Of a stretch of 64,000 nt of DNA, positions 21,699 to 34,400 are shown piece by piece (positions within the stretch are counted from its first letter, which is position 1; each line of letters opens with the position of its first letter). Source of the stretch: Ditylenchus dipsaci (taxonomy: Eukaryota > Nematoda > Chromadorea > Rhabditida > Anguinidae). Made by a program: the position numbers and the translations under genes. Under the pieces are notes generated by a model. That model saw only the letters and a program-made list of their open reading frames with translations. It had not been told where the DNA came from and ran no database searches. Location of the stretch: the NCBI GenBank assembly GCA_004194705.1, contig SADC01000158.1, forward strand, positions 118,700 to 182,699, in the 5' to 3' direction.

Positions 21699-24600
21699 AT
21701 GGTCAAGGGTGAAGTGAATCATCGCCAAAAGGCTACCATGGAGCAGGTTCGACTGGCTCAGGTCACACAAGATGCCCATTCAGTTAGTGACTCAGCCCTA
21801 ACCAGTCAGATCAAAAAGGTTATTTGTTGTATTCTGCTACTAGTATAGCCATATAATGCCGCCTCACTTCCTTCCCGGGGTCCGACACTTTTTTACTCAA
21901 TTTTCGTAATCTTTCACGGGTTATGATTCTTATTGAATAAAATAATTGAGGTGGCTATATATTGATATCGACTGTAATGTCGTTCATTCTTTAGGTGATG
22001 GAGCTGACTCGTGTTCACAGGCGGAGGCGGAAGTTGCTTTGTTTGATCATGATAACAACGTAATTTCTCAGTGAAATTGCGTTTTTCTTGCTTAATAAAA
22101 CATCTCCAGGTTGAAGGGGCAGTGCTCGCAGTGTTTGATCGTCCAGAAAAGGACAACATGTGGAAAGAAACCAAAGGCCGAAAGTCCAAGAAGCTGGAAA
22201 CCAATGAGAAAGATGACTACTATGGAAACCGTCGAGGTGATTCTTCCAAAGGTTTGCTTCAATTTAATAGCTGTATATTTTTCGGATATTAAATTTTTTC
22301 CTTTCAGCTAACCGCGGACGTAACCCATCTTACCAGTCCAGAGGTGGGGCCAACCCACGCACTCCTCGGGGATGCTCAGGGACAGGATCAGCGTAGAGAT
22401 CGTCCACAACAGAGATCGAGGCAATACTAGTTCTCGTGGTGGTCATCGTCCCAGCAACAATGGTAGCGCTCTGAAAGACAAAAATGCGGATGAACAGCAA
22501 AAGTTCCCAGCCATTGACTCCTTCACATCCGACCTTGGAAATAATGATGATGAAAACACATGGGTAACATTAGTTTGAATCTAACAATATTTGTGAGCAA
22601 TTTTTAGAAGATGGCCCGTTGGTATTTGAGCAGTCAGTGGCGGCAGCACCAGTGCCGTTGGCGCAAACTCTAGCAGCTAATCCGGTATCATCAGTTCCGT
22701 CCAAATCAGAAAACTATCGTTTGCTGCAGTTGCCGCTAGCAAAAAAGTGTTGCACTTGCTCCACCTGCGCCGCCTGCAGCACCATCCATTTCAGCTACTT
22801 CTCATGTTTCCTCTTCTAAGTCAGTTGAGAGTCAGCACAAGCCAGAACAGATCAAAGAAGCCACTTCTCCGAGTGTTCGGTTGGTTAATTTTATGTCTTC
22901 AATTATTAGTTATTGATTTAGTGAGTACACTTCTTCGATCACGGAGCAAAATGAACCATCCCCAGCTTCCATGATCTCCACTTCTGTACCTTCCACCTCA
23001 TTTGGACCATCTGTTGCGTCAAATACTGTAAATAAGAGTTCACAGATAAGTTGAAGAACGACATTGGCATCGGTTTTACATTCCACCCCTGCTGCGCCTA
23101 TCAATTCTTTGGAAACAACTGCTGTTCTCCAAGTTAGATCTCCTGTTTCCTCGTCCGTTTTGGACACATCCAGTTGGTTCTTTTGTAAATTTAAACTTTC
23201 GTTTAGAAGACTTGTTTTCAGGTAATTCAATTCCAGCCACTCAATCCAATTCCCTACTTCATGACGTGGAGTTTATCAGTGGAGATGGTCCGTCTATGTT
23301 GGATTTCCAGTTTGGCTTCCATCCGGATGCGCAGCCGGTTGTGGACAATATGCTCACAGACAGGCAACAACAGCAACAGCAGCAGTTGATCAAGGGCAGA
23401 GAAGCCGCCAACAATGCTCTATCCTACATGAACACGTGTTCACTGGAGTATCAGTCCAATGATTTGCGTGGCAACAACAATGGATCTGGGCTATCGCAAA
23501 AGACTGGTTCGCAGCAGCAGCAACCACTCAACCCTTCTGTTTCGCTTCAACAACAGCAGCAGCCTTCTGCGCAACAGCAGCACAACTCTCTCCAACAACA
23601 ACAGCAGCAAATGGTACGTCATGCATATTTTAAAAGATATAAATTTTAGCGGGGTAAAGTAGAATTGACACGCCTATATGGTTCAGAGCCTCCGGATGGG
23701 GCTTGAGAGCTAAAGATAGACTTTGCTTATGGCTCTATCACAATTGTAAGTGTGAGTGTAAGTGTAAATGTAATGGCTCATTTATAAACGTTGTCGTTGT
23801 CATTGTCGTTGTCATTGGAATATTCTTTTTATAAAACCCTTTTTTTCGCCAACGACGACGACAACGACGACCTAATTATAAAAAATCCAACGCCAACGAC
23901 AACAACGACGCCAAGGACAACGAATTTTTCATTCAAAATTGGACAAATTTCGCATTTTCAGTCGAGATTTCGAGGGAAAACGTGTGGAGAATATATTTAA
24001 TCCTTAAATTCTGACTTGAAATGCAAAATTTGTCTAATTTGGAAGAAAGTTTTCGTTGTCGTTGGCGTTGTCGTTGGATTTTTTATAAATAGGTCGTCGT
24101 TGTCGTTGTCGTTGGCGCAAAAGTGCCTTTATAAAACATTTTTTCCAACGACAACGTTTATAAATGAGCCATAAATGTAAATGTAAGTGTAAGTGTTAAT
24201 GTAAGTGTAAATGTAAGGTGTCTTCACAATACCAGAAACATTTACATTTACACTTACGCCTTCACAATACGAATCTAAATCAAAATTTGTGACTTATCCT
24301 CACTTTTATTTCCAAAAATCAGTTTTTAACACAGCTACCAATTTTTAAGTTTTTATAACTAGCATTGTACTCCTCGTCATCAATAAAGCACTTTCAGTAT
24401 TCTGAATTCTGAAAATACTTGAATTCAATTTTCATTTACATTTACATTCGTATTGTGGAGGGGTAAGTGTGAGTGTAAATGTAAGTGTAAATCTAAGGGG
24501 TGTTCACAATACCAAAACCATTTACACTTACATTTACAGTTACACTTACAATTGTGATAGAGCCATTAGATATGATTCCGAGCAACACTCTAGTTTTCAA

Positions 24601-27600
24601 CGGACGCTATAAAACTATTAGAACACACTTAGGCCTGGTGACCGATGAGGGATAACAAGTGCAGATTTTTATTTGCAGAATGTCTAATTATCAATTCGAC
24701 ATTTGCGACCGGTTATGTGCTATTTGTCATTACATTGTGGCATTTTCAGATATAACCTTTGCAGATGCGAAATATGTGTTCTGAAATTTGCGACTTAACA
24801 TTCCATCACGACATTTACGGTGCGACACTAACAGACGTAACATATTTTACAGCTTAACATGTGTTGATTGTAGTTTGCAAACTAACATTTGCAAAGGTTT
24901 CATTCGCATGGTGACATTTACAAATGCGACTTTTGCAGACGCCACATTTGCAGAACGAATCTTGGAGACGCAACAATCCAGAACAACACTAGCAGACACA
25001 ACATTTGCAGACCGACATCCACACACGTGACATTTGCAGACCTACATTAGCAGACGCGACATTCGCAGATCCACAGACGCGATATTTGCAGACTCATATC
25101 TGTCCTAAGTAACGGGAACTGATGGTTATTTGACGTAGATAACAACATAAAGGTGCAAGCCGATGTCAAAAGGTAGCCTAAAATAACCCTCTTTCCTGTA
25201 AAAGAAAAAATGTCAGTCTGCGAATGTTGCATCTGAATGTCGGGTTGCTTCTTCAAATAACTAGTCTGTTATTGTGGGCATACAAATTTACAGACTGCAA
25301 ATGTTGGTCTACACTTGTCTGACCTGTAAAAGTAGTGTCTGAAATGTCTAGCTGCGAAATGTTACAGCTGTTAATGTCGGGAAGTCAATGACGGCAATGC
25401 ACTATCAATATGCAATTTTTTGTTTGCACCTGACGAGATGCAGACGACGGCGATAATAGTCTAACGGCAAAATTCGAGAAGCGAAAGTATCAGCTGCTAA
25501 AATAATCTTCAAATGTCTTGTCTGCCTTTTTCAACCCTCATTTGTCACCAGCCACACTTACCCTATTTCCTCTAATAACTCACCCGGTGAGTTATTTTTT
25601 GGATCCTAAATAGGAAAATTTGAAGTCGATCTCAAGATTTTTGGAGAAAATATAAAATGTAAAAAGTGGAATTGTAGAGCTCGAGATCCTTAAGAAAACG
25701 CAATAAACAGCTATGCAAAATATGACTCTGAGCTGAGATAAGTAAGTCTTAAAGTTAAGGGGTGAGTTAGATGAAATACGGTACACGATTGCTTGAAAAA
25801 GTTAGAACTACAGTCGAGTCCCGCTAACCCGCACCCCAAAAATTCGTTCCCGCCTTGGGTCGACACTTTTTTTAACCCAATTTTCGAATATTTTTTCAAT
25901 TGTGTTTTTACAGTCTGATAGAAATATCGTGAGGATTCCGATTTTGCCGATCGTTTTTCAAAAACCTAATATTTTTGGCTCTAAAAGACCAAAACCCGCT
26001 AACCCGGCACCTTTTTAAAAATATGGTGCCGGGTTAGCGGGGTTTTGGTCTTTAGAGCCAAAATATTAGGTTTTGAAAAACGATCGCAAAATCGGAATCC
26101 TCACGATATTTGCTATCAGACTGTAAAAACACAATTGAAAAAATACTTCGAAAATTGGGTTAAAAAAAAGTGTCGACCCAAGGCGGGAACGAACTTTTGA
26201 GGTGCCGGGTTAGCGGACTCGACTGTATACAAAGAGTAAAGTATAAAGTACTCGCTGCGAATATTGAAATTACTAGGAACCACAGGCGCCTATCGGCGCC
26301 TTTATCGTATTTTGAAATTTCGATGAAAGGTATATGTGTTAATCCGTCACACAAAAAAAAACGCAAATTTTTTTAAATTTTTTATAAAATTTGAGAAAAA
26401 CATGAATTTTTCCTAGACTTTCGGTCGGTTGCCAACTTTAAAATCTTTATAACTCCATGCTGAAACCTCCTTTCGGGCTAATTCTTTTTTTTAAAGATGC
26501 GCGAGATTACGTAGAACATCGTAGCAGAGAGTTTAAAAAAATGCAAAAATAACTGAAATTACCAAAAAATTCAAAATAGCGTCACCCACCCACCCATGCC
26601 AAATACTATATAGAGATTATTCAAAATTACTCATTTGATTGCTTTCGAAAAAATGCTTTGTAGTACGCAGCTGCAGCAGCCCAATTTCCTGGTTACGGCA
26701 TTCCTTATCTCTACAGTCCGGTGGCCTCAAATATGCGTGACGTGGATCAGCTTAATAGTTTTACGGCAATGACCCCTTTGCCTATGGCCTTAACTCAATT
26801 AACCAGCTGGACATGCAGATGAACGCCATGTTGCCACCCTCAGCCACCCCTCAAGCCAGTGCTATGAGCTCCCAGAACCATCACCAGTCTCAGACGGCTT
26901 CGTCACAGCACCGTGGCGCGCCCCAGTTGACAACAACAACAAGTTCCAGCAGGGCAATGGTCTGTTTCCTTTGATTTATTAGTTCTTTTTAAAAATTTAT
27001 TTTAGTGAGCTCAACAAATGGTTTGCAGTCCAACAACTCGTACTCACAGTTGGGCTCGCAATCTGGCCACCAGCTGCGCAACCAAGGAGGCATGGACAAT
27101 GGAGCTGCAGCTGCGGGACCTAATGCTGTGGCACCCCCGCCTGGCTTCTCTGGACCACCTTTCTTGACTCAGCCCTCATTTCAGTCACTGTTTCAGGTAT
27201 TTTTTATAACTTAAAATTGATACAGTCGATTCTCGATAAACGTCACCCCCAAAAGTTCGTTCCCGCCTAGGGTCTGACACTTTTTTTAGCTCAATTTTTG
27301 AATTTTTTGCTAAAACTGATTCGTCAGTCTAGTCCGAAATATCGCAAGGATTCCGATTTTGCCGATCGTTTTTCAAAAAGCTAAAATTTTGACCATTAAG
27401 ACCCGCGCCTCTCGATAAGCCGTCACCTTATTTTACAAATAGAAAAATTGAGCTAAAAAAAGTGTCGGACCCTAGGCGGGAATGAACTTTTGGGGTGACG
27501 GTTTATCGAGAGTTGACTGTAGTCCGTTTTCACGGCCTATACAATAATATGCAATTTTTTCCAACCTAGCCTTGACTGGTTTTTTAAAGTTTAAAAACCA

Positions 27601-28115
27601 AAGCTTGGATTTTTTACTGTTAGGGGAAAAACTTCAAATATAAATCATCCAGCATGATTCTTCGTTTCAGTTGCCGTCATACACACACCCACAGTTGACA
27701 ATGCCTTATTTTCTGCAAGGAAATACCCAGCAGAGACAGCCACAGAGCCAGCATGCCCCACAGCCTGCATCTCTTCAGCAGCAGCCGCACCACCAGCGTC
27801 CTGCTGAACATGCCTCTTATTTGGACATGAACAAGTACCCACAGCAGGCTAGCAGTACGTTGTTTTTCTTTCTAAATTCAAACATAAAAATCCCTATTTG
27901 ACCAAACCCGATTCACAGTTACGACAACAACCAACAGCAACAACATGTTGCCACAGTCGGGCAACTCTTATCAAAGTTTGAGCAGTGGTCCTCTGCAGTC
28001 GGGTCACCAACAGCGTAACCAGCAGGGTGTGGCTGGTGCTGGCGGCCTGGACAACATGCAATACTACCAACCATCCAAGTGGAGTGGAGGAAACGGCGGA
28101 GGATGGCGGGCTTAA
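21699..28115 (+). CDS. lig: UBAP2L / Lingerer-type UBA and RGG protein
   Basis: Spliced gene with at least nine exons. Lingerer/UBAP2L proteins are cytoplasmic RNA-associated factors linked to stress granules and growth control. The start ATG at 21699 gives MVKGEVNHRQKATMEQVRLAQ. The UBA-like helices follow (EAEVALFDHDNN, then VEGAVLAVFDRPEKDN, 22040-22170) after one frame break near 22010. KRSRG/RGG-rich sequence lies at 22310-22440, with further breaks. The DUF3697-like motif MLDFQFGFHPDAQP is at 23298. Poly-Gln runs are at 23370-23610. A Gly/Pro/Gln-rich C-terminus at 26680-28115 ends WSGGNGGGWRA before TAA. The introns host several MITEs. The gene ends 333 bp before TAF5, head to tail. 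Confidence 0.85.
23730..24565. mobile_element. PIF/Harbinger-like MITE with TGTAAATGTAAG arms
   Basis: The ends TGGCTCTATCACAATTGTAA and its complement are flanked by TTA on both sides (23727-23729 and 24566-24568). The arms are hexamer-like arrays of AAGTGTAAATGT. A second Harbinger-like MITE (23774-24171) is inserted in the left arm. Confidence 0.8.
23774..24171. mobile_element. PIF/Harbinger-like MITE with GTTGTC arms, copy 1
   Basis: The ends TGGCTCATTTATAAACGTTG and complement are flanked by TAA (23771-23773 and 24172-24174). The arms are GTTGTCGTTGTC/GACAACGACAAC hexanucleotide arrays. A close copy is at 55079-55500. Confidence 0.82.
24632..25552. mobile_element. hAT-type element with GCAGACGCGACATTT array
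   Basis: The TIR GGC(C)TGGTGAC with following ATGAGGG pairs at both ends. The 8-bp duplication CACACTTA lies at 24624-24631 and 25553-25560. The interior is a degenerate array of ACATTTGCAGAC in both orientations. Non-coding. Confidence 0.75.
25560..25783. mobile_element. TACCGTATTTCCTC-family MITE
   Basis: CCTATTTCCTCTAATAACTC at the left and TTAGATGAAATACGGTA at the right. Inside are CACCCGGTGAGTTATTTTT, GATCTCAAGATTTTTGG and GAGCTCGAGATCCTTAAG, shared with the copies at 53683 and 61770. Confidence 0.72.
25811..26225. mobile_element. pogo/Tigger-like MITE
   Basis: TA-flanked (25809-25810 and 26226-26227), with ends CAGTCGAGTCCCGCTAACCC and GGGTTAGCGGACTCGACTG. The arms pair over nearly their whole length, including AACCCGGCACC at the centre. 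Confidence 0.78.
27223..27519. mobile_element. pogo/Tigger-like MITE
   Basis: TA-flanked (27221-27222 and 27520-27521), with ends CAGTCGATTCTCGATAAACG and CGGTTTATCGAGAGTTGACTG. It lies in an intron of the lingerer-like gene. Confidence 0.75.
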
Positions 28116-28448
28116 GCACCAAGGATTGAACACCCCTGATTCCAACAAAACAATCAAAAGTCCCTTTTCATATTTTCTTAGTTTTCTTTTTGGATTATTA
28201 TTTTATTTTTTGTGAATCAAAACAAAAACACTTTTCTGATCTCTATATTGGATGTGTGTATGGGGATAATATTGTTGGAAAGGCTATGAAATAAATAATT
28301 TAATTGTTGCAATCGTTTCAATTCACCTTATACAAAAAAGCGGCATACCAAGGAATAATTCCACAAACACTTACTTTTTACACACTTCAAATAGTTGGTG
28401 ATTATATTTTTACAATATTCCCAGTGTAATTCACTAAACTAGTAAGAA

Positions 28449-31400
28449 ATGGGAGACTCAGGCAGATCTGCATTAAGCGACAGCTTGGGAGATCACCATC
28501 TGGACCCTGAAATGTATGAAAAGTTAAAGAAATTTCTAAGAAACAACGGATTAACTGTGAGCTTTTGTGTGCAAAAGTCAGATGCAAAGTATGAAATATG
28601 AAACGCTATTCAGAACACAGAGAAGATTTTTGCTGCAGAAGCAGCAGAACTCAATCTTGGCGGAGAATGCTCTCATTCAGTATTAGAGAGTACATCAAAT
28701 CTGACAAGTAAGTTTAATATTTACAAAAAAAACACAAGGCGGTAGGCGTTCAGTAGAAAACATTGGTCGACTGGTTCCCATTTTTTATGAACATCACACT
28801 GGAATAGTTTTTTGGGGGGGGGTGGTACAATGGATAGCGGCATAATTTGTATCAACCTCTGTATTTTTCAATAAGGTTTTGTTTAGTGCCACTTCGCGGC
28901 ACTTCGTTTGCGCCGTATGCTTTTTTAACAATAGATGTTTTGAATATACGCTGGTGCCTCTTCGCGGAAATTCGTTTGCGCTGAAACATAAGTTGGGTTA
29001 TACATTGTTCGGGTGTATCTTCGTGATTCCAGAAAGCGCCTATGCGGCAGATGCCGCATTGTCCTTTTAGCTGTACGCAATAAGGGACCCACGCTAGTAG
29101 TTCAAACCTCGGGGCAGTGGTTCAGGTTTATTCACGTGATTCGGGTGATCGCTGGTAGCTTATATCCGCTAGTGGTTTGGCTGTATTCACGTGATTCGGA
29201 TACTCACCGGTTGTTCTATACCCGCTGATGGTTCGGGGAGTCGAAGTTGTTCAGATACACACTGGTAGTTTTATACCAACTGGAGGTTTGATTTAGGCGC
29301 AAAGCTGGTGGTTCGGGTACTCATCCTGGTAGTTTTGGACTCATTCTGCTGGTTCAGGTGTGTCCACATAGTGTCGGCCCATCCTGGTAGTATGACCCCC
29401 ATCCTGGTGGTTTGGCGGCATCCTGGTGGTTTTGGACCCCATTCTGGTAGTTCGGGTGTGTCCACATGGGTTGAGCCTTATCCTGGTGGTTTTGACACTT
29501 TTCTGGTGTTTTGGTGTGCCGACGTAGTTTGAGGCCTATCCTGGTGATTTCGTACTTATTCTGGCGAATCAGGATTGTCCACGTGACATCCTGGTGGTTT
29601 AGGCGCAAACCTGGTGGTTTCGGTATTCCCACGTGGTTTGAGCACCATCCTGGTGGTTCAGGCGCCATTCTACTTTCTTCTACCCCCACCTACATAGTCT
29701 ACCAGCTCACCTACCTACCCTGTTTGGCCACTTACATACTTTACCTGGCCAACTATCTAGCCTGCCTGGCCAGCCACATACCCTAAATGGCCACCTACCC
29801 ACTATACACGCCCACCTAACATACCACACCACCGACCTACCTGCCCACCTAGGTACACTACCTGCCCAGCTATCCACTCTACCAGGCCACCTACTCACAA
29901 TACCAGGCCACTTACCTACTCTACCAGCCCGCATACATACCACAGCAAGCAAACCCACAGTCTCTTATTCTAGGCGAATCGACACCTTGACATAAGTGAC
30001 CATGGAATACGTGGACATCATAGGTTGAATCATTTTTTTCATTCGAATTACGTCGCGTGATCTTCAGCTGCAGAACATATTGACTGAAAATGGGCTAATA
30101 ATGTAATAGTTATGACTATAATGGCATATTCTCAGCATAAAGACACCCAGCTTGAATTTCGGACATGAGACTTTGAACCTTAACGATATTACAATAATAA
30201 CTAAAAATAGACCACACAGCACAACATACATAGCTGTATTGACAACGACTTGCACCACCACTGCTTATTATTCTCGGCAAACGGACAGCGAGCTTGAGTT
30301 TCCAAGCAGAGACTTTAAACCTGAAAGGAATGATGATTATAAATGAGAAGAAGTTAAACAAAGCAACATACATTGCACCATCACAGCCTTTTAGTCCCGG
30401 CGATCCGACACCGCTGTCTATAGAGAAGTCATCGCCACTTGCAGCATCTTTCGATTAGAACCAGTTGACAGTACGTGCTGAAATCATGGACATAAAACAC
30501 ATAAAATAGACATAAAGTATACCTTGCATGGAAGCGACCAAGATCATTTGAAGCGAGTTTGCGAAGACTGAAATCTGGTCGTAGTACTGGTCATCGCTAA
30601 ATTATTCCATACAAAAATATGCAAACTTTTCCCAGCAAATTGTTTTTTAAAAAATATATGACGTTTTTAATAACGCTAGCAATCCGACATAGTGCTGCAT
30701 ACACACACAAAATAAATAGTGCGAACTGAGAAGCGCTAGAATAATGTTTTTATCCCACAAAGTAAATGCGCGAATTCAAAAAAATTCAAACGACAATTAC
30801 TTTGGGTGGTATTTAATTGGGCGTTACTTTTTTTTTTGCCGCAAATATACACTTTTTTGCCGCAAATATACTTTTTTTTGCCGCAAATCTGCTTTTGCCG
30901 CAAATATACACTTTTTTGCCGCAGATTTTCACTTTTTTGCCGCAAATTTTCACTTTTCTGCCGCAGATTTGCTTCTGCCGCAAATATACTTGTTTTTGCC
31001 GCAAATTTTCACTTTTCTGCCGCAGATTTTCACTTTTTTTGCCGCAAATATACACTTTTCTGCCGCAAATTTTCACTTTTCTGCCGCAGATTTGCTTCTG
31101 CTGCAAATTTTCTTCATATATATGGAGGCCTTGTTAGTGGTCTTGGATGTGATATTGAGTTTGCTTCGATATTGACGGAATAACTTGGGAGCCCTGCTTG
31201 AAAATTATATACCACGTAACTTTTTTCAATCCCTCACCCTCTAATAATCCTCTTACTCATTTTATCAGCTACCATTTTAGTGTTAAGGCCGTTCCTTTTT
31301 AACACTTTCTGAATTTTTCAGGCGTTGAACATCAATTCTCCATGGTGTATTGGTAGAGGTTATAGGGTATGTCAATAAAATTATCTCTTACAACTACTAG

Positions 31401-34400
31401 ACTGCTTTTGCCCAAAGCTACAGAAAAGCATTTCTGATGTTTATTTGAAAAGCCAACGACATTAACAACAACGGAGAATTTATCATAACAAAAACGAATT
31501 TTAACTAAATGACAGGGCTCTGGATGCTAATTTTGGACGGCCCATTTTTCTTTTTCTCTGAAGCAGATTCTCATTTACAAACTCCGCAGTAGACGAAGCC
31601 AGTTGAAACAGAGCGACATCCCTCGAAATAGTTTCACGGACAGGGTCCATAACTTTTGGCTGCAACTTCTTCTTCAAGTTCGTTTTCACATGCGCATAGC
31701 ACATAGCTCGCTTAATCAGCATCCAGACGTTCTTCGCTGCTAAAAATGCTATGAGCAAAAAACAAATCAAAATTAGCAACCTGCGGAAATCGTTGTGTCT
31801 CCGTCACCCATAATAATTTCAGGGATATAATTCAGAGCTGAAATTGCTTCGAAGAATCGCTCATAACACCAAGTATTTTCATTTGATACCAAAGCTAGAT
31901 GAGTAGCGAAGAAGTGCTGCTCTGCATCCGAAAATCCACAGACCTGAAGTTAATTAATAAAGCAACAAGGCAGGTCAAAGAGTTTTACCATAACTGGAAA
32001 GCCGTGCCAATTCATGTTTGATAGAAGGCGGCAGCGGATCATTTCCATACGGCGTGTTTTCTTTGAACATTACGGTCATCCCTAACCAAAAATATTTAAA
32101 AAACCTGTATTTTCCCTTGTATAATCAGAGCAGTCGAATCCAATTCTTGTTCATCAATTCTTTGTGTTGGTCCGAAAGCTTCGGCTGATTCACCGGCACG
32201 TGATCATGGCTACCTTTGCTTTGCTCTACGATCACCTTAAATTACACTTTACAGGTTGACCTTGTTATACCATCATCAAACCTTGAAGTTATCCTGCGGA
32301 TAAAGGACTCGGAGCTTGATACTGCATCGATAATTTTTCATACGAGCATATCGGCACTGATATTCCTCTGTCTTGTTGGCGCTCAGATCTCTCGTATGCG
32401 GACTTAATTGAATAAATATGCGCAAAATTATGAATAAAGAAAAAATTTGCTTACTTTCTCCAGTTGACTTTCTCATCCTTAAACCACTGATTGAAATCTT
32501 CTTCGTTGGCGAATTCTCTCTCACGCACATAGACCGTAGCAGCCCCTCGTTTGCTACCTGGAACACCTAGAGAACTGTGTCGTACAGTAGCTGACATTAC
32601 ACCTGCGGTTGCTAAAAAAGACAGATATAAAGGCATTTGACAAATGTAAAATCTCAATTCGCGGCAAAAGCATATTTGCGGCAGAAAAGTGTATAGTTGC
32701 GGCAGAATCAAATTTGCGGCAGAAAAGTGAAAATTTGCGGCAAAAAAGTGAGAATCTGCGGCAAAAAAGTGTATATTTGCGGCAAAAGCAGATTTGCGGC
32801 AAAAAAGTGAAAATCTGCGGCAAAAAAGTGTATATTTGCGGCAAAAGCAGATTTGCGGCAAAAAAAAGTATATTTGCGGCAAAAAGTGTATATTTGCGGC
32901 AAAAAAAAGTAACGCCCTATTTAATTTTGCTGCCAAAATTTGAATTTTGCTGCCAAAATCTTTAATTCTGCTGCCAAATCGAATCTGCTGCCAAAAATTT
33001 GAATTTTGCTGCCAAAAATTTGAATTTCGCTGCCAAAAATTTGAATTTTGCTGCCAATCAAATCTGCTGCCAAAAATTTGAATTTCGCTGCCAAAAACTT
33101 GAATTTTGCTGCCAAAAATCTGAATTTTGCTGCCAATTTATCCCAATTGAACTGTATTTCTTCCATCTTTGTCTACCTTCAAATCATTTTGTTATCTGTT
33201 TCAGATGCATATCGAACAAGTCGTTCAACCAAAAAAGCGTGCTACGGGAATTATGTACAACGTGATCCAGACATTTGAAGGTTCCGATGCAAAAGAGGAG
33301 TTGGAAAATTGGAAAAAGCACCCTGGCAATCCTTGGTCAAGCAATGAATGGAGACTGTAAGTTTTTTGTTATTTGTCTTACTAAATATTTATTGAAATAT
33401 GTTAGGGCTAGATTCTAGACACAGTGTAGAATGCAGCTACAAAGGAAGAAAATCTTTTGGTTGTCCTGCTGTGCTGAGGATTCGTCGCTCGACCATGGCA
33501 AACAATGAACAAAGATTTGGAATCTCGAATTTGTCCAAAACAATGCCTGCGCAGCTCCGTTTTGTAATTATTTCTTCTCATCTTCAGCTCACAAACACAC
33601 TTTAGTTGGTTGTTTAGCCTCACGGGACAACGCCAGACGTGCCCAGCCAACTGAATTTCTACAAGTGCACATGCTCTGCTGGGGTCAAAAAGAATCCTTG
33701 CAAACATGCCATTAGTATAACGAAGAAGATGGGCCTCATACGTTATCCAGCTGAAGCTATTTCTGATCCATTGGGTAAGAAAAGGAAAAGAGGAAGACTC
33801 TCACAAGCTTAGTGAATTTTTGGTGTGTAATTCCATCCGTTTGTCAAGATTTGTAGTGATTTGTTGTTTTCGTCACGAATGTCTCTTGCATTGTCATTAT
33901 TTCCAATAAAATCAAAACTAAACCTCGTGTTTTCAATTTATTCGTAAGTAGAATTCAAATTTACATAATAGTATAGGAAAAAGGATTTGGTGCAACAATC
34001 TCAACCAAAATCATGCATGAATCAAAGATCAGGCTGTAGAATAGGTCGAGAAATTTAGGCAGTAAAACTTAAATTTTTGGCAGCGAGATTCAAATTTTTG
34101 ACAGCAAAATTCAGATTTTTGGCAGCAAAATTCAAATTTTTGGCAGCAAAATTCAAATTTTTGGCAGCAAAATTCAAATTTTTGGCAGCGAAATTCAAAT
34201 TTTTGGCAGCAGATTTGATTTGCAGCAGAATTAAAGATTTTGGCAGCATAATTCAAATTTTGGCAGCAGATTTAAATATTAGCCAATTACTTTTAGAAAA
34301 TTTCAGAATTTTTTGACTGAAAACATCTTTTTAGCTGGACTAACTCCTGATTTTCTTGTGCGCATTCGCTAGCTTGCACACGATTTACTATTCAAGGACA

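Larger units (their letters stand above)
30804..34284 (+). mobile_element. MULE-3: foldback MULE with GCTGCCAAAAATTTGAATT arms
   Basis: A perfect 9-bp duplication AATTACTTT lies at 30795-30803 and 34285-34293. The ends GGGTGGTATTTAA and GGCTAATATTTAA (complement of the right end) pair. The arms at 32927-33140 and 34055-34280 are inverted arrays of TTGCTGCCAAAAATTTGAAT. MULE-2 is inserted 15 bp inside the left end. Without it the element is about 1.37 kb and encodes only DNA-binding and SWIM parts. Confidence 0.85.

Noticed and set aside
29354..29958. Gly/Trp/Pro-rich frames near 29.3-29.9 kb
   Set aside because: Satellite readings with no conserved domain.
30744..31183. Overlapping frames of 100-140 residues in several frames ([11 protein letters not shown] and the like)
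   Set aside because: All are readings of the TTGCCGCAAATATAC arm array of MULE-2; the same happens at 32451-32965 and at 34029-34316.
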